Shown here in pieces: positions 35,736 to 48,810 of a stretch of 64,000 bases of DNA. Source of the DNA: Sialis fuliginosa (taxonomy: Eukaryota; Arthropoda; Insecta; Megaloptera; Sialidae); contig OY540812.1 of assembly GCA_961205875.1 (NCBI GenBank), positions 10,602,001 to 10,666,000 of the forward strand, in the 5' to 3' direction. A model generated the notes under the pieces. That model did no database searches, had not been told where the DNA came from, and was given only the letters and a program-made list of their open reading frames with translations. Each line of letters starts with the position of its first letter. Position 1 is the first letter of the stretch. The position numbers and the translations under genes are program-made.

Positions 35736-37963
35736 TCAGTCTTCATTTAATAATTGCGTACGATTCCATGTCAAAAATAAACTAGGAGTAGGAATTCCAG
35801 ATCTTTTCAACAAAAACCAGCGAGATAATGGAACAAGCATTAAAATAAGCAAAAGCACTGAAAATAAATAAAATAAACATCTGAATAGCAAAATATACAT
35901 ATTGCAAAAATAAACCTGGCTTAAAAAGCATATAACGCTATAAAATATATAAAAATAACTTACAAGCAATAGTAAATATTGTAATAGCGATGATACTGTT
36001 ATTGGCAACATGAACTTTATCGATAATATTTGTGTGGTCACACTGGATATGGTTACTGACATAACGATTCTTATGTATGCATTGTTTAAACGATGAATTT
36101 GTTATGTATGGTCCGTGTATTCCGACAACTGGGCCGCATTCTCCTCTAAGGAATCCAACTGTCTGGGCAGTACGGTTGAAAATTAATTTAAAACCTTCCA
36201 GTGCAACAACTCCTACAAAGAATATTATTTTATTGTCTAGTAGTAGCTAATTGATTAATGTAAATTTCAGACATAATACTTTTCTATTAAAATAAAAATA
36301 AATTCAAAGGAGTTTGTCCTCGTTCATTCATATAAAACATAAACATTTTTTGACACATGCACCCTTTTTTGTTTTGAATGTAGAGTAAATGCAGGTAATA
36401 CAAAGCATAGATTCAAATTTATTACAAGCATATGTAGTGGTTATAATTTATTATTATTAAATAATTACCTAATGTTGTTCCCGTGTCAGACTTTTCAATT
36501 GCTATCTTATAGCAATATTTCAAGGGACTTGTTTCATCTGAATTTTCAAAAACTCTTCTGATGTAAGACTGAAAATTAAAATTTAATTATTTCAGAATGT
36601 TGTCTATATTATAGTTTCGGCATTAAGCCTATCTCGTTATTTTAAAAATAGTAATATGAATAAAGAAATAATATATAAACTTACGGATCCTGTTAATTCT
36701 ATAGAAAAATATGAACTGTGATTCAAAGCAATCGACATACTTATATTTGGTAACATGTTCCATTTTCTAGGAGAATCAAAACAAGATGTTTCATGTGGAT
36801 CCCAAAATGTTTCAGTAAGCGGAATTTTATTTTCAACAGTAATGTTATACAGTAAAGCAACTAGCTTGTCAAAAACCTGTAGATAATCAACAATTATTCT
36901 CAAACATTAATTCAAAATAAATTTTACTTACCTTATATGGGAGTCGTAAATTAGTTGTTCCACTATCGATAATAGTTTTATCATTGTTTAAATCCATACA
37001 TGGTACAGAAATTTCATGTTCGTTTACCATAATATTTGTTAGTGTTATTTCATAATACCAATTACGAACTAAAGGTGCAATTAGTAATGAGTCATTCGAT
37101 AAAAAGGAAGAGTCATCTAAAAGGATTAATATATAATTTATTTTAGAATAAACAATATTAATAAAGATTATATATAAACCTAGTATTTGAAGAGCACCAA
37201 AATGATCTTCACCGCCTCTTGTTCCACAAAGTTCAAGAGAGAATGAAATGGACGATAGATTGTTTTGTTTTTGATATTCATCAATCCAAGATAAAGTGGT
37301 GTGATCAGGCCTTGATATTGAAGGATATGCTAAGCCTAAAATACCCTAAAAATAAATAAATCACCTTTCTTTATCTTATCTTTTCTATATTAAAACAAAA
37401 ACAATTAAATTAGGTCATTCATACCTGCCAGTTAGAACTGTTCATAAAGAAATCATTAGAATTGAGTATTAAAGATATTTCAGTCTTAGTTAGTACATTT
37501 GAGTTTAACGTTGGAAAATTGACTAAATCGATGCCTAGTGAACCAGACCAGCTGCCTTGGGCATATTGAACACAAACGTTTTTACTAGTATTTGAAAAAC
37601 TTGACGAACTAAAAGGTAATTAAGTTTATTAAAACAATGTAAGTTTAATTTATACCTTTTCTTATACTTTGAAGCAATGAAATAGCTGTCCGTTATATTA
37701 TTTTCTGATGATGCTATGGCAAAATTTGTGCTACCTGTATCTACCACCATCTGAAACTATTTATTTAAACATTATTATTTATTAAAAAACATTTTATAAC
37801 AAATTCTAACCTTTTGTGGCGGGCTACCGATTTCAACATCGATATAATAGCCTTTTCCATGTTTTCCTTTTAAATTAATATCGAAACTATTGACCCTACT
37901 AACAAAAATAACTAGATATATAAATAAGTTACACTTTGTGCCATAATTACATTTTAAATTCAT
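35736..37963 (-). CDS. Beta-secretase-like aspartyl protease (BACE family)
   Basis: Type I membrane aspartyl protease; family members cut the ectodomains of membrane proteins in Golgi and endosomes. Nine minus-strand exons join in frame: 37963-37811, 37750-37656, 37608-37425, 37345-37180, 37116-36932, 36876-36685, 36568-36469, 36212-35964 and 35857-35736, giving 481 residues (human BACE1 has 501). A signal peptide (about 1-26) precedes GKGYYIDVEIGSPPQK. The catalytic motifs are VDTGSTNF (Asp 55) and IIDSGTTNLRLP (Asp 250). BACE-type blocks include YAQGSWSGSLGIDLV, SNWQGILGLAYPSISRPD, APLVRNWYYEI, CYKIAIEKSDTGTTLG and ALEGFKLIFNR. One transmembrane helix (about 430-454) and a 27-residue tail follow. 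The tail contains QLLNED, possibly a sorting di-leucine. I chose the ATG at 37,963 because it gives a clean signal peptide; an in-frame ATG lies 18 codons upstream at 38,017. Both catalytic aspartates are intact. It is divergent from Apaf-1. Confidence 0.95.
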
Positions 37964-39041
37964 TGTTCTGTATCCAAAAAGAAATGTCAATTCTTCCTTA
38001 TCACATGGCGATAACAATAGATGTTTACAGAAGGATGGACTGATAGGGGCCGTTGCAGATGCAATAGAGATAGAGTATATTTAGTAGTATTAGACGCGCG
38101 TTAGATCGTTCTTTATTTTTTCTTGATATTTGTGTAGTGTAGTGCAAATTTAATTAATTTGTGATCATTTTTCTATTCCGGAATTATGTATAAAGGTAAA
38201 TAGTTCAATAAATCAACATATTTTACTTATATTTAACTTTTACTCTTCTTTGTTTTGTTAAGCTTCAATCGCATGTCATGACAAAGGGGTTGTTTAATGG
38301 CGCTCGTATGTGTTTACATATAAACAAATAAATATAAATATGTAATGTGGACATGTGCATGAATAATATCTAATTATATTTATCGTAAGATTTTATTGCA
38401 ATTTATTTATCTGATTTTTCATTTGCATTTTCAACATTAAGCCAATGACCCTATTGTTTTCTGACTGCGTAATTAATTTCCAATATTTCCTTTGTCTGAT
38501 TTTATCTTTTGTGAGGTGAGATTCGCCTAATAAACACTTTATTTCTTAATGTAAACGTAAATTATTCCTATTTATTTTCGTATTTTTCAATGTTATTTTG
38601 TATTTCATAAAAAATAATATAGTTCGTAAACTTTTATGTAATTTCCCCCTCTCTAATTACTACTTTAAACAAGTTGACACCTGTCCTGTGATTCACCTGA
38701 AATGGTTGCATCTTATTGGTGGGTGAATCACCCCTAACAAAAAGATGATAAAAAAACTTTTGTTTACAGGTTACTACGTAGTATAGTAATGCACTTAGCG
38801 TCCGTAGTTACAATAAACTTAGTTAATTACAATTTATATGTACTTAATGGCTTCTAATTATTTATTAAAAGGTACGCGTGTGTTAATATATTTTCAAAGA
38901 AAGTGTTGGCAATGATGCGATTTCATAATAATTTATTTAAGGTCATAGACCTATTATTTTTCTGACGAAGTTTCAGGGTCATATGTGGGATGATCGTTTT
39001 TCGCCAATAGTACCTATATATTTATTTTACAGATTTTTATA
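37964..39041. promoter_or_regulatory. Divergent BACE/Apaf-1 intergenic promoter region
   Basis: Only about 1.08 kb separates the two divergent start codons. The part at 38,030-38,200 is the least AT-rich and includes GACGCGCGTTAGATCG near 38,092. A donor-like AAAG/GTAAAT at 38,195-38,196 and an acceptor-like TTTATTTTACAG ending at 39,032, nine bases before the Apaf-1 ATG, suggest a non-coding first exon and 5' UTR intron for Apaf-1. If so, the shared promoter is within about 38,000-38,190. This is inference from splice-like signals; no TATA box stands out. Confidence 0.5.
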
Positions 39042-42000
39042 ATGGACGAGTTAAAAAAATTAACGTTAAAAAATTCCCAAAAACAAATTGTAAAGGATTT
39101 AAAAGTATCCAATGTCTTGGATGATTTGTATCAGCAGAGAATTCTAAGTGATAGTGACATAGAAGAAATCGAAAAGCTAGTATGTATATTTAATTAAAGG
39201 TTAACTTTGATTTAAGTATATAGGCACTCAGTACACTTTGATAAAAATTCAAATATAAATATTAATATTATGTACTAACAGATTTTCTGTAGGTGAAATC
39301 GGTTAATATTTTCAAAATCTTTATCATTCTCTATACTGATAGGATTTAAATATTATAAATATGAGAAAATGACATTAATAATTTTTTTGTACATTTTTAT
39401 TTGCTTTTCTTAAGTGCAGAGCCCTCAAAATCAATACTGCATTGAAAAAAATTATGTATTTGGTTACTTCAATTATATACATTGTTTAAATTAATAAATT
39501 GAATAAAAAATATTCTCATCTAAGACAAATCAAGATAATTTTGCTTTCAGAATTTCAAATTTTAAAAATAGCTAGATATGTTACATTTTTTTTAATGAAC
39601 TGTATTTTAATTTTTAGGCTACAGAAGATGCAAAAAACAAATTATTGTTAAATATTATATTGACCCATGATTCAAACGATGTTTATGAAAAATTTATTAT
39701 TATTTTGGAAAAAAACTATGACTGGTTAGCAAAGGTATTAAAAGATACAAAGAAGCATAACCCTGAACTAGAAGCAAAAATTGATACAGATTATGAAAAT
39801 GCATTAGTAAGAGGCGATGTTCCGCTCTTGCCTAAACATTATATTACAAGAACAAGTAGTGTAAGTATTTATACTTGATAAATCTTAATAACAACTAATA
39901 TAACTACCTAAATCTTCCACAATTAAATAACACATAAAATGCTAATTTCTATTACCAAATTAGTAAAAATTGACATTGTGATGTATTTTTGTTCAATTCA
40001 GATAGAAAATATTTCTTGTAGAATGGTCCCAAATAAGTAAAACAGTATAATATTATCTAATGATGTGGTACACAAAATGAACTTCTATAGTATATGCTAT
40101 ACTGAAGAAATTTATGTATGACCATATAGATCCACCCTCTAAACTAGTTCCACTGTTTTTATTAAAGGTATTTTAGTCTAAATGTTTGAAGAAATAAATT
40201 TTTTTGTTTTTGCACTTTCTTTAATATAATTTGCAAATTAAAAAAGTTAATTTAAAAAAATCAGCTTAAAAAACAAAAATTGCTTTCAAAAACCTAAAAA
40301 GTTGTGTAAATTACATATGTTGCCATTTTGTATTTTCTTTTAAATGTTAATTGAAATAGAGATGATACCTGTAAATAATAATTAATTAAATTTATAATTT
40401 TTTTCCTTTCGACCAGTGGTCACCAAACTACGGCTCGCGGGCCGGATCCGGCCCTCCATAGGTTTTCATCCGGCCCCTGATTTTTATACATAAATATTTT
40501 ATATACATATAAGAAATATTAATTTTATATGATTTAAGGATTTTATGTAGATATGTGTATTTATCTACATTTTAATAGATATTTTCCATTATAAATTTCG
40601 ATATATACTCTATTTACATAGCTAATTGCATATGTAAATAAATGTTCTAATAGGATTCCAACAAGAATATTTTTCCTCCGCCCCCCCCCCATGTTAAAAA
40701 AAAATTCGATCCGGCCCGTTTCTCGAAAAGTTTGGTGACCCCTGCTTTAGACACATAAAATGCAAATTTACTTAAAAATCGGCCATCTAAACTAAAATAC
40801 TCTCTCAAAAACTTTATTATAACTTTTATTAAATAATAAATTGTCTGTTTATATGCATTCAGTTTTGGATTAAAACGGTTAGTATAGCTTTTAATTTAAC
40901 TGTTATTTCTATCTAACTGATATTTTTATTTTAATATTTTTTTCAGCAAAATGAATTGTATTCAAAATTGGAAAAACTACCGCGGGGTCATTCAATTGTT
41001 ATACATGGAATGACGGGCATGGGTAAAACATGCCTTGCAACTGCAGCTGTTAGAGATAAAGACCTTTTGAGAGCATATTTCAATAATCATGTCTACTGGT
41101 TAGATCTTTCCAAAGTAGATAATGAAGAAAAAATAATGGAACATTTTACTGATCTTTATGAAAAATTAAAAATATATGAGGTAAGCACATTTTGTGTTTC
41201 TTATATTACTCTTTATTATGTGAGGATGCCTTGTGGAATAATTTACATAAAATTGATTTATTTACAGAACACATCTCGTCGCCATTCATATAATATTCCA
41301 ACTGATCTAAAAAACATGCGATACCGTTTAAATACTATATTCATGGAATCAAAGTTAAAAGATGCTCTTTTAGTATTGGATTCTGTAGAATCAAGTATAG
41401 TTATTAAACATTTTAATTTAAATTGTAAAATTCTTATGACTACTTGTGATACGAGTGAAATTAAATCAGACGGAAGACCAAAAACATTCATTCTTGTGAG
41501 TAATTTTTTTATTTTTTATTTTCTAATAATAATAATACTTAATAATTAAACCCAAGGGAAAAATAGGTATTGGCAATTTTGTAATTTTCTTTTTAGAATA
41601 GCCAATGAATAGTTACAATATGATGTCCATTTTTCCATTGGGGCAACAAGTGATCGAGAGGTCCTTTATGTTTTTCTTCCAGGCTCTTTGTTTGATTGAT
41701 TATTGTTTTATTATTAAATGTGTTTTTATTCTTGTAATATTTAATTGTGGGTTACTTTGGTCTAATTATTCCATTTAGTTTGCGATTACAATGAAAAAGC
41801 ATAGAGTCATATATGATATAAACAGATAAACTGCACAACATTTCATTAGCTCATGAACTAAATGAAATTGCAGGAATTGAAACACTTGCCAGAGTAACCC
41901 ACATAGGTTAAAGTAACTCGAGTTTACGGTTGTGAAAAGTTATAAAACTTATGTTTTTAGGTTAATTCGGGCTTTACTGAATCTGAGTCATTATTGCTTT

Positions 42001-45000
42001 TTTCTAAATGTTTAAATAAATCAGTGTCAGAATTACCAAAAGAAGCCAAAAAAATTCATACCCGTTGTAAAGGTGGTCCATTAGCTATCCATATGATTGC
42101 ATCTTGTCTTGAACAAAGTAAACACGATGTTGATAATCCAAAACGTTGGAATTATTATGTTCAAAAACTTAGTCCAGATAAAATAAAGTAAGTTTTACAA
42201 ATATTTTAACTTAATACACTATGAATTTTAATATTAATAATCAATAATCAAATTTTGTTTACAGTTTCAACAATAAAAATGGTTCCTACAGTGACCAATT
42301 GAATTTTAATACGATTGTTGCATGTGTTGAAGATTCACCATCAGAACTTCGGCAGTATATAATATCTCTTGCACTCTTCATGGAAGATATTAACATTATG
42401 CCACAAGTTTTACAGGTAGGTACTTTTTAAAATTTGGTTATGAATAACTTCACAAGATAATTCAACAATTAAGTTTTTAAATAGTAAATAATTTAAATAA
42501 ACTTTTTATATTTCTAAAATTATTTTATCTTCTTACAGACAATTTGGAATTTAAATGAATTTGATGTAGAACATATCATGAAAAATCTGGAAAACAGATC
42601 ACTTGTTGCATCCGAACCTAAAGATTATAAGAACTATAAATGTGAGATTTATGGTATTCATATTCTTATATCAGCATATCTCAAGAAAATGTTATCACAA
42701 AAAGAAAAAATTGAATTACATTGTAATTTAATAGAATCATACTGCAGAAAATGCAAAAATAATTTTGCAAATTTACCCGATGATAATTATATTTATTCTT
42801 ATATCGGCTATCATTTATATGAAGCACAATTGTGGTCACTATTTCCTAAACTTTATCTTGATCTTTCGTTTATTGGTGCAAAAATCAAAGCTGTAGGCGT
42901 AGCTGATGTAGAAGCAGATTTAAAACAATATGAGGAATATATTATTGATAACGTAAGTATAAAAACGTTTTATGAGTATATTGTAAAGACATTTTTTTTA
43001 TTCATACTAATATTAGTTACATTCATTTATTTTTAGAATGAAGAAAACAGAGTTAAATTTGAGGAAATACAGTATTTTGTATCTAGAAAAGGGCAAGATT
43101 TAAAAAAATACATTAATACAGATATTATACAAAGTGCTTTACAAGAACCAACGTCCAGTATAATCTATAATGAAGCTATTAATAAAGCTCTCGAAAATGT
43201 AGACCAAGTTTATTTTGACGTGAGGTATGATTTTTATATTAAACATTTATCAAACAAATCTTATATCGGAATTTTTTGCAGGACTAAAAATGATCATCTA
43301 CATACAAAGACTATATTAGATGTGCCACAAGATGTTAATTTTGCATGCTACACTTACGATAATAATCAAATACTTATTGGTACAAATAATGGCCAAATAC
43401 AATTATGGAATCAAAAATATAAGAATCAACAAAACAACTATAGTGGTCATGTTGACAAAGTCACGAGTGTAGTATTACGCATTGATGGCAAAGAATTTCT
43501 CTCTACATCTGATGATGGAACAGTTAAAATATGGACACTTGATGATATAGAATACGATTCTTCAAGTGAAACTTTTGAAGAAAATGGTAATTTTATAGTT
43601 ATATTTATTTACTATTTTAGTTTATTTGATATTTATCAGACACTTTGTTATGGATACATACTGATTAGTATTTTTGTTTACAAATTTTTTTTCGAAATTA
43701 AAAATAATTTAATTTTTAGATGCTATGTATATAGATAAAACTCGCTCCCCACGTCTTAAACAAAACAGCTGGAGTAGTTTTTACGAGAACACATCTGAAT
43801 TGTCAGATCAGAGTCGTTTAAATTTGCATACATCGGACGATCCTTTCATTTGTGCAGCATATTCCTTTGAAGATGCTGACCGTATTGCATGCGGATCAAA
43901 ATTAGGTTTTGTGTACATATTTGATTCAGATGATGGAAAACTTTTAAGTAGTAAGTATTATTATTTGTGATTTAGTCTATTTTTCTTTACATATTATATC
44001 AAACATTAAATAATAATAAAAGTATGGTATACTTCTTTCATTATCAATATTATTATAATTTACTTCTGAATATTATCAAAAAAATATTTTTTGTGTGTCA
44101 TTATTTAATTAAGATTTCTTGCTTGTCCTATAACTGTTTCATCTAATATTAATTTGTTAAGGAATCGATTCATCATTGGGCAGATCAGTATCAAGTGTCA
44201 CCTTTACTCTCTATAATAAACTAATTATATTCGCATGTGATAAGGTAATTCTTGTCTACTCCGCTGATACAATGGCAATGTTATCATCATTTCACAATAC
44301 TAACAATGTGAAACATATAATGGTCGTACCCCATGAGGATAACAAAGTAAGTGATAGATGTTTTTTCTTTATCTAATTTATGTATTAAAACATTGTTTGA
44401 CATGCGTACATCATTTTTAGATTATTGCAATATGTAATAATACGATAGAACTTTGGTCATGGAAATATCAAACTACAGACTTAATAGAAAATCCAAATAA
44501 GTTGACATTTTATACAGATAAGAATGTTACATTTACTTGCGGAACTGTAACTCTTGATGGGAAATATGTGATCACTAATACAAGTGATAATACACTCTTC
44601 ATTTGGGATATTGAAACCCTATGCTGCGTGACAGAAATACCTGATCGAAATGGGTAAGATAATTGATATTCAATTAATTAGTTCTTCGATTAATTAAATA
44701 TTATTGTATTTTATTTCAGATTTCTACTTTCATTAAATACATTTCTTATTGAATCAAATCTCAATGCTACATATTATAAAGTCCTGTCAGCATCAAACGA
44801 TAAAGCAATAAAACAATGGAAAATATATCCAACAGACTTACAGAAAAACCAAAGCGTAGATTTGAAAGAACCTTCTGTTGCATTTTATGATGAAACATCA
44901 AAATGGATTTTCGCATCTGCTGATACAGAAAATAGAATACAGGTATTTTTTATTTAATATTGTTTAGATATGAAAATAAAACAGAAAATTTTCTTTGTAC

Positions 45001-46314
45001 ATTGAGCAATTTTTATTTTATTTTAGATATACGAAGATCTGGTGCTAACTAGAAAAACTGATATTATTAAACAAATAATAAATGAGTTAACTGTTTGTCC
45101 TAAAAAGATGAAAATTGCTTATGGATGTGTTGATGGCCACGTATATGAATACTGCTTAAAAAGTTACACTTACAAATGTGTTATCAAATTGCCACAATGT
45201 GTTGATTATCTAAAATATTTAGATGATGTATTCTTAATCGCAGCTTCAAATTTTGGTGATTTAATAGTCAGGTAATTAATTAATTAACCTGTTCTTTATA
45301 AGACATATATACCTATATAATATTTATTTTCAACAGGCGTAGAGATGTAAATAAGTGCTTATCAGAATCAAAGTCTACAAGTATTAAAATAAATCCAATC
45401 GTACAATGTTTTTATTACAATTCTGATAATTTTCTATCTGTACATACGGATGGATCTATTAAATACTGGGATTGTAATAAAGACACACCTGTTATTTTGG
45501 TTGGAGGTTCTAAAAACAAGGAAATAACAACAACTTCCTTAAGTTCACAAAACGACCTGATTGCAATATTATCTGAAAAAGATTTTACTGTATATCGATT
45601 AAAAATAGAAAATAATGCAATTTTATCAGCTGGATTTGTATATAGCCATACATTGAAAGAAACTTTAAGATCATGTTGCTTCTCTCCAGATGGAAACCTG
45701 ATTGCAATTGGGCAAAATAATGGAAACATTCAGGTAATTATTTTTACATCATAATAAATTTATTACGAAGGAAAAAAGTTTGTAGATAATCAAAGTTTTT
45801 ATTTTAGCTTTGGTCATTGAAAGACAATTGTATAATGTCAGAACTAAAACTACATCACACAGCTGTACGATATCTATGCTTTAATCCAGATCCCTTTCCA
45901 CAAATTTTAGTTTCAATTGGAGAACAAATAGCTTGGTGGGATGTGGAACTTGTAAAAAAGGATAAAGAACGATTTGTGAAGTCACGAAATCGGTAAGTTT
46001 TATATTGTCAACATTAAATAATACTAATTTAGTTTTAATAATAATATTTAAATTGCAGAGGAAGTGGGCGTTTCAAGAACTCAACATTAATGTTAGACGA
46101 GCCCTTGTACATAAATGGTAATAATACGTATTCTACAAATGTTTGGCAAGGATACAAAGGACGCAAGAATAAACCTGAGCTCCTAGCCTGCATTAAATTA
46201 GATGGTTTGTATGCTAACAAAGTATACACTTCTCGAGATTTTAAGTCATTCAAAACGATTGACAACATTGGACATATTTACATTTTGAATGTATTTAAGC
46301 CAGAACTGTACTAA
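39042..46314 (+). CDS. Apaf-1: Apaf-1/Dark apoptosome scaffold
   Basis: Adaptor that oligomerises into the apoptosome and recruits initiator caspase through its CARD. Seventeen coding exons join in frame: 39042-39179, 39618-39860, 40947-41180, 41268-41495, 41961-42187, 42265-42415, 42539-42952, 43037-43224, 43282-43586, 43720-43950, 44162-44346, 44421-44653, 44720-44942, 45027-45271, 45337-45733, 45808-45992 and 46059-46314, giving 1,360 residues (human 1,248). Residues 1-90 are a CARD-like helical domain. The NB-ARC has P-loop GMTGMGKT (148-155), Walker B LLVLDSVES (Asp 243), sensor-1 strand ILMTTCD, CKGGPLAI and winged-helix IHIL. Residues about 410-600 are helical, followed by WD40 repeats to the end. 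Unusual residues: Ser 244 where human has the second Walker B Asp, and Cys 265 where human has the sensor-1 Arg. The frame is intact across all junctions, so it looks functional. The intron before exon 3 holds an hAT-like insertion. Confidence 0.96.
40414..40744. mobile_element. Non-autonomous hAT-like element in an Apaf-1 intron
   Basis: CAGTGGTCACCAAACT and its complement AGTTTGGTGACCCCTG bound a 331-bp insertion. The flanking 8-mers CTTTCGAC and CTTTAGAC differ at one position. GGCCGGATCCGGCCC and ATCCGGCCCG inside make it locally GC-rich. It lies in the intron between the CARD exons and the P-loop exon and does not touch splice sites. Confidence 0.88.
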
Positions 46315-46934
46315 GATTAAGTGTGATAAAAGAACTGTCATTGACTGACAGATTAATTGACTATTGGATATGTTTTCACAACGATCAAACAACGACCAAA
46401 TATGTGTATATTTTAATTTACGTACATATACGTATTTGTAAATAGTACATCGTAAATTTTATATTATATTTGTATATATAGTGACAATTTATGTGTTATT
46501 TTTAGTTTAGATTTTCGTGCAAGTCATCTGTTGTTTCTTAAAGTGCATGCGATTATAACAGAATTTATTTTTGTTTGCATTATGTTAAAATCATTAAAGT
46601 CAATTTTTTTTTTATGAAAATCTTTAAATGTTTATATTTGTTTTTAAAAATGTGAAAAAAATTATAAAAGAATTGTAAAAGTGTGGTGTGTATATAAATA
46701 TGTAGCATTTGTATGTTAATCTTTAATTTAAAGATAACATTTTATTTTATATGTGAGAAACAGTATTTGATTTGCTCTCTTATAAAAATATTTTATATAA
46801 TTTATTATTGAATTTTTTTGTGAAATTTACATTAAACTATTGCTATTTTCATAATTGTTTGTATGAAAATATATAAAATATTTTTGACAATTTTATTTAG
46901 TAAAACAATTTGTCAATTATTAGTTAAATGTCTC
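46315..46934. other. Apaf-1 3' UTR and downstream
   Basis: AT-rich, with several candidate polyadenylation words; no further coding sequence. Confidence 0.5.
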
Positions 46935-47237
46935 ATGTCCGGTATTATAAAGAATTTGCTTGGCTGCAAATGCAAATTAGCTCCCAGCTAACGCTATCTG
47001 ATAAGTGTTAAATTGTTATAAAATTGTTTGATATTTTAAAACAGTGGTAATAAATGTATAATAACGTAAATGCTATGCACTGATTTCTACTTAATACGTA
47101 TGCGTCAAAGTCATTATATGTTTGATTTCATTCGCTACATCCGTGAGTGGTCATTTATATTTAATACCTAGTAGATATCGTTAGCTGTGAGCTAATTTGT
47201 ATTTGCAGCTAAACAAATTCTTAATAATGCCGGGCAT
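46935..47237. mobile_element. MITE with ~65-bp inverted ends
   Basis: ATGTCCGGTATTATAAAGAA begins the left end and its near-complement ends the right (TTCTTAATAATGCCGGGCAT). The pairing runs on through AGCTGCAAATnCAAATTAGCTC and CAGCTAACG to about 65 bp with a few mismatches. The 303-bp element is non-coding. A partial relative is at 48,600. Confidence 0.82.
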
Positions 47238-48599
47238 ATGTTATTTTCTTTTTTGACTTTATGATCTTTGATAAATATAATTGTATTTTTTATACATTAT
47301 TATATACTTAAAAATTGTAGTGTAAACATTTTAAAATATTTTCTTGTGATAAACATCTATAAAATTATATATAATATATCTATATTGATAAAATGATTAT
47401 TTTAAAATTTATATATAAAATAAATTAATTACAATATATCTACACGTGTAAAGTAGATATTAAATGAACGTAATTTGTTTAATGTAAATTGTTTGTATTT
47501 TTGATGTATATATTTATTTCATACACATAGGTGCTAAAAAGGCATAGCATGATCTCAAATTTTAATTATAAAGATGATATAAATCGTAATTGTATTTTTA
47601 TGTTACTCTTAAATATTTTATTTTTAATTATATTTTTAAAAATATTTTAACTGAAAGTTAATAAGATAATTTTAATATTTTGGGAAAATTTTTAATTAGA
47701 AATGTTCCCATTTTTATTACACGAGATCTCTTTTTTCCAAAGCATTTTGCATTATCGTAAAAGTCATATAATGTTAATTTTTATATCATTTATTGCTTTG
47801 CGCATTTTTGTTTTTAGAGATTTATTTACATGTTTTCATTTTATTAGATATATGTTTACTAACTGGTTAATACATTGTGTGCTGTAATTGTATGATCAGA
47901 AAATAAATTAGATTTAATTACATATAGTAAATAGAGTGACATTAATGTAAATTGTCACAATTTCATTAAAATTGTGCTTCCCGTTAAATAGAATGTGTTC
48001 GAATAATTAAGCTTTTAAGATTTTTGTAAAATAAATAAAATTTTCTGATCATTGATTATTTTCTAAAATGTTAAACCATATAGATTTATTTTATTTTAAT
48101 TTTTTTCTAATTGTAATAAATAAACATCACAAAATCGAAATTATATACAATTTTTTATAAAAATATATAAATATATATTAAGTATATGTAATAACAGAAA
48201 GATATATTTCAGAAAATGATTTTAAATGTGATTTTTTTATAAATATTCTCTATATTGTAGATTGTATAAACATAAAAAAAGTATATTTACACAAGTGCCT
48301 TAAAAATTTAAATCAAATAATTCAATATTATTTTTGGAAAAAATTTAGAAAAGTAAAATGAGATTAATTATTCTCGTACCAATTAATTGTAAATACTTAT
48401 ACACACATATATATTCTCTAGAATAATGTGCCAAGTGGCAATAAATTTATTGTTATATTTTCTACCTATATCCTTTCTTAATATAAATGTGTATTTTATT
48501 ATAGTCAATTTTTGTTCATAGTATATTTTCATGTTATCAGATGAATTGTTTGTTTGTTGCATATAGATGTTTACAAATCAACATTATAAGTACTTAAAT
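47238..48599. other. AT-rich intergenic, nothing recognised
   Basis: No gene; the frame at 47,702-47,887 has no domain. Confidence 0.55.
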
Positions 48600-48810
48600 G
48601 CTCGGTATTATAAAGAATTTGCATACAAATTTGCTTCCAGCTAACGCTATCTGCCAGGAGTCAAATTGTTATGAAATTGCTTGATATTTTTATATGTGTA
48701 ATAACATAAATAATTAATACGCATGCGTAAAGTCATTATATGTACGATTTCATTGGCTAAAATGAGGTAAAAAAAAAAAAAAAAAAAAAAAAACGTCCGG
48801 TACAATGTAT
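48600..48810. repeat. Partial copy of the 46,935 MITE ending at a poly-A run
   Basis: CTCGGTATTATAAAGAATTT, CAGCTAACGCTATCTG, AAATTGTTATGAAATTG and TAATACGCATGCGTAAAGTC match the left half of the element at 46,935. The right inverted end is replaced by a run of about 26-31 A followed by CGTCCGGTAC, so the copy is truncated or rearranged. Confidence 0.7.
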
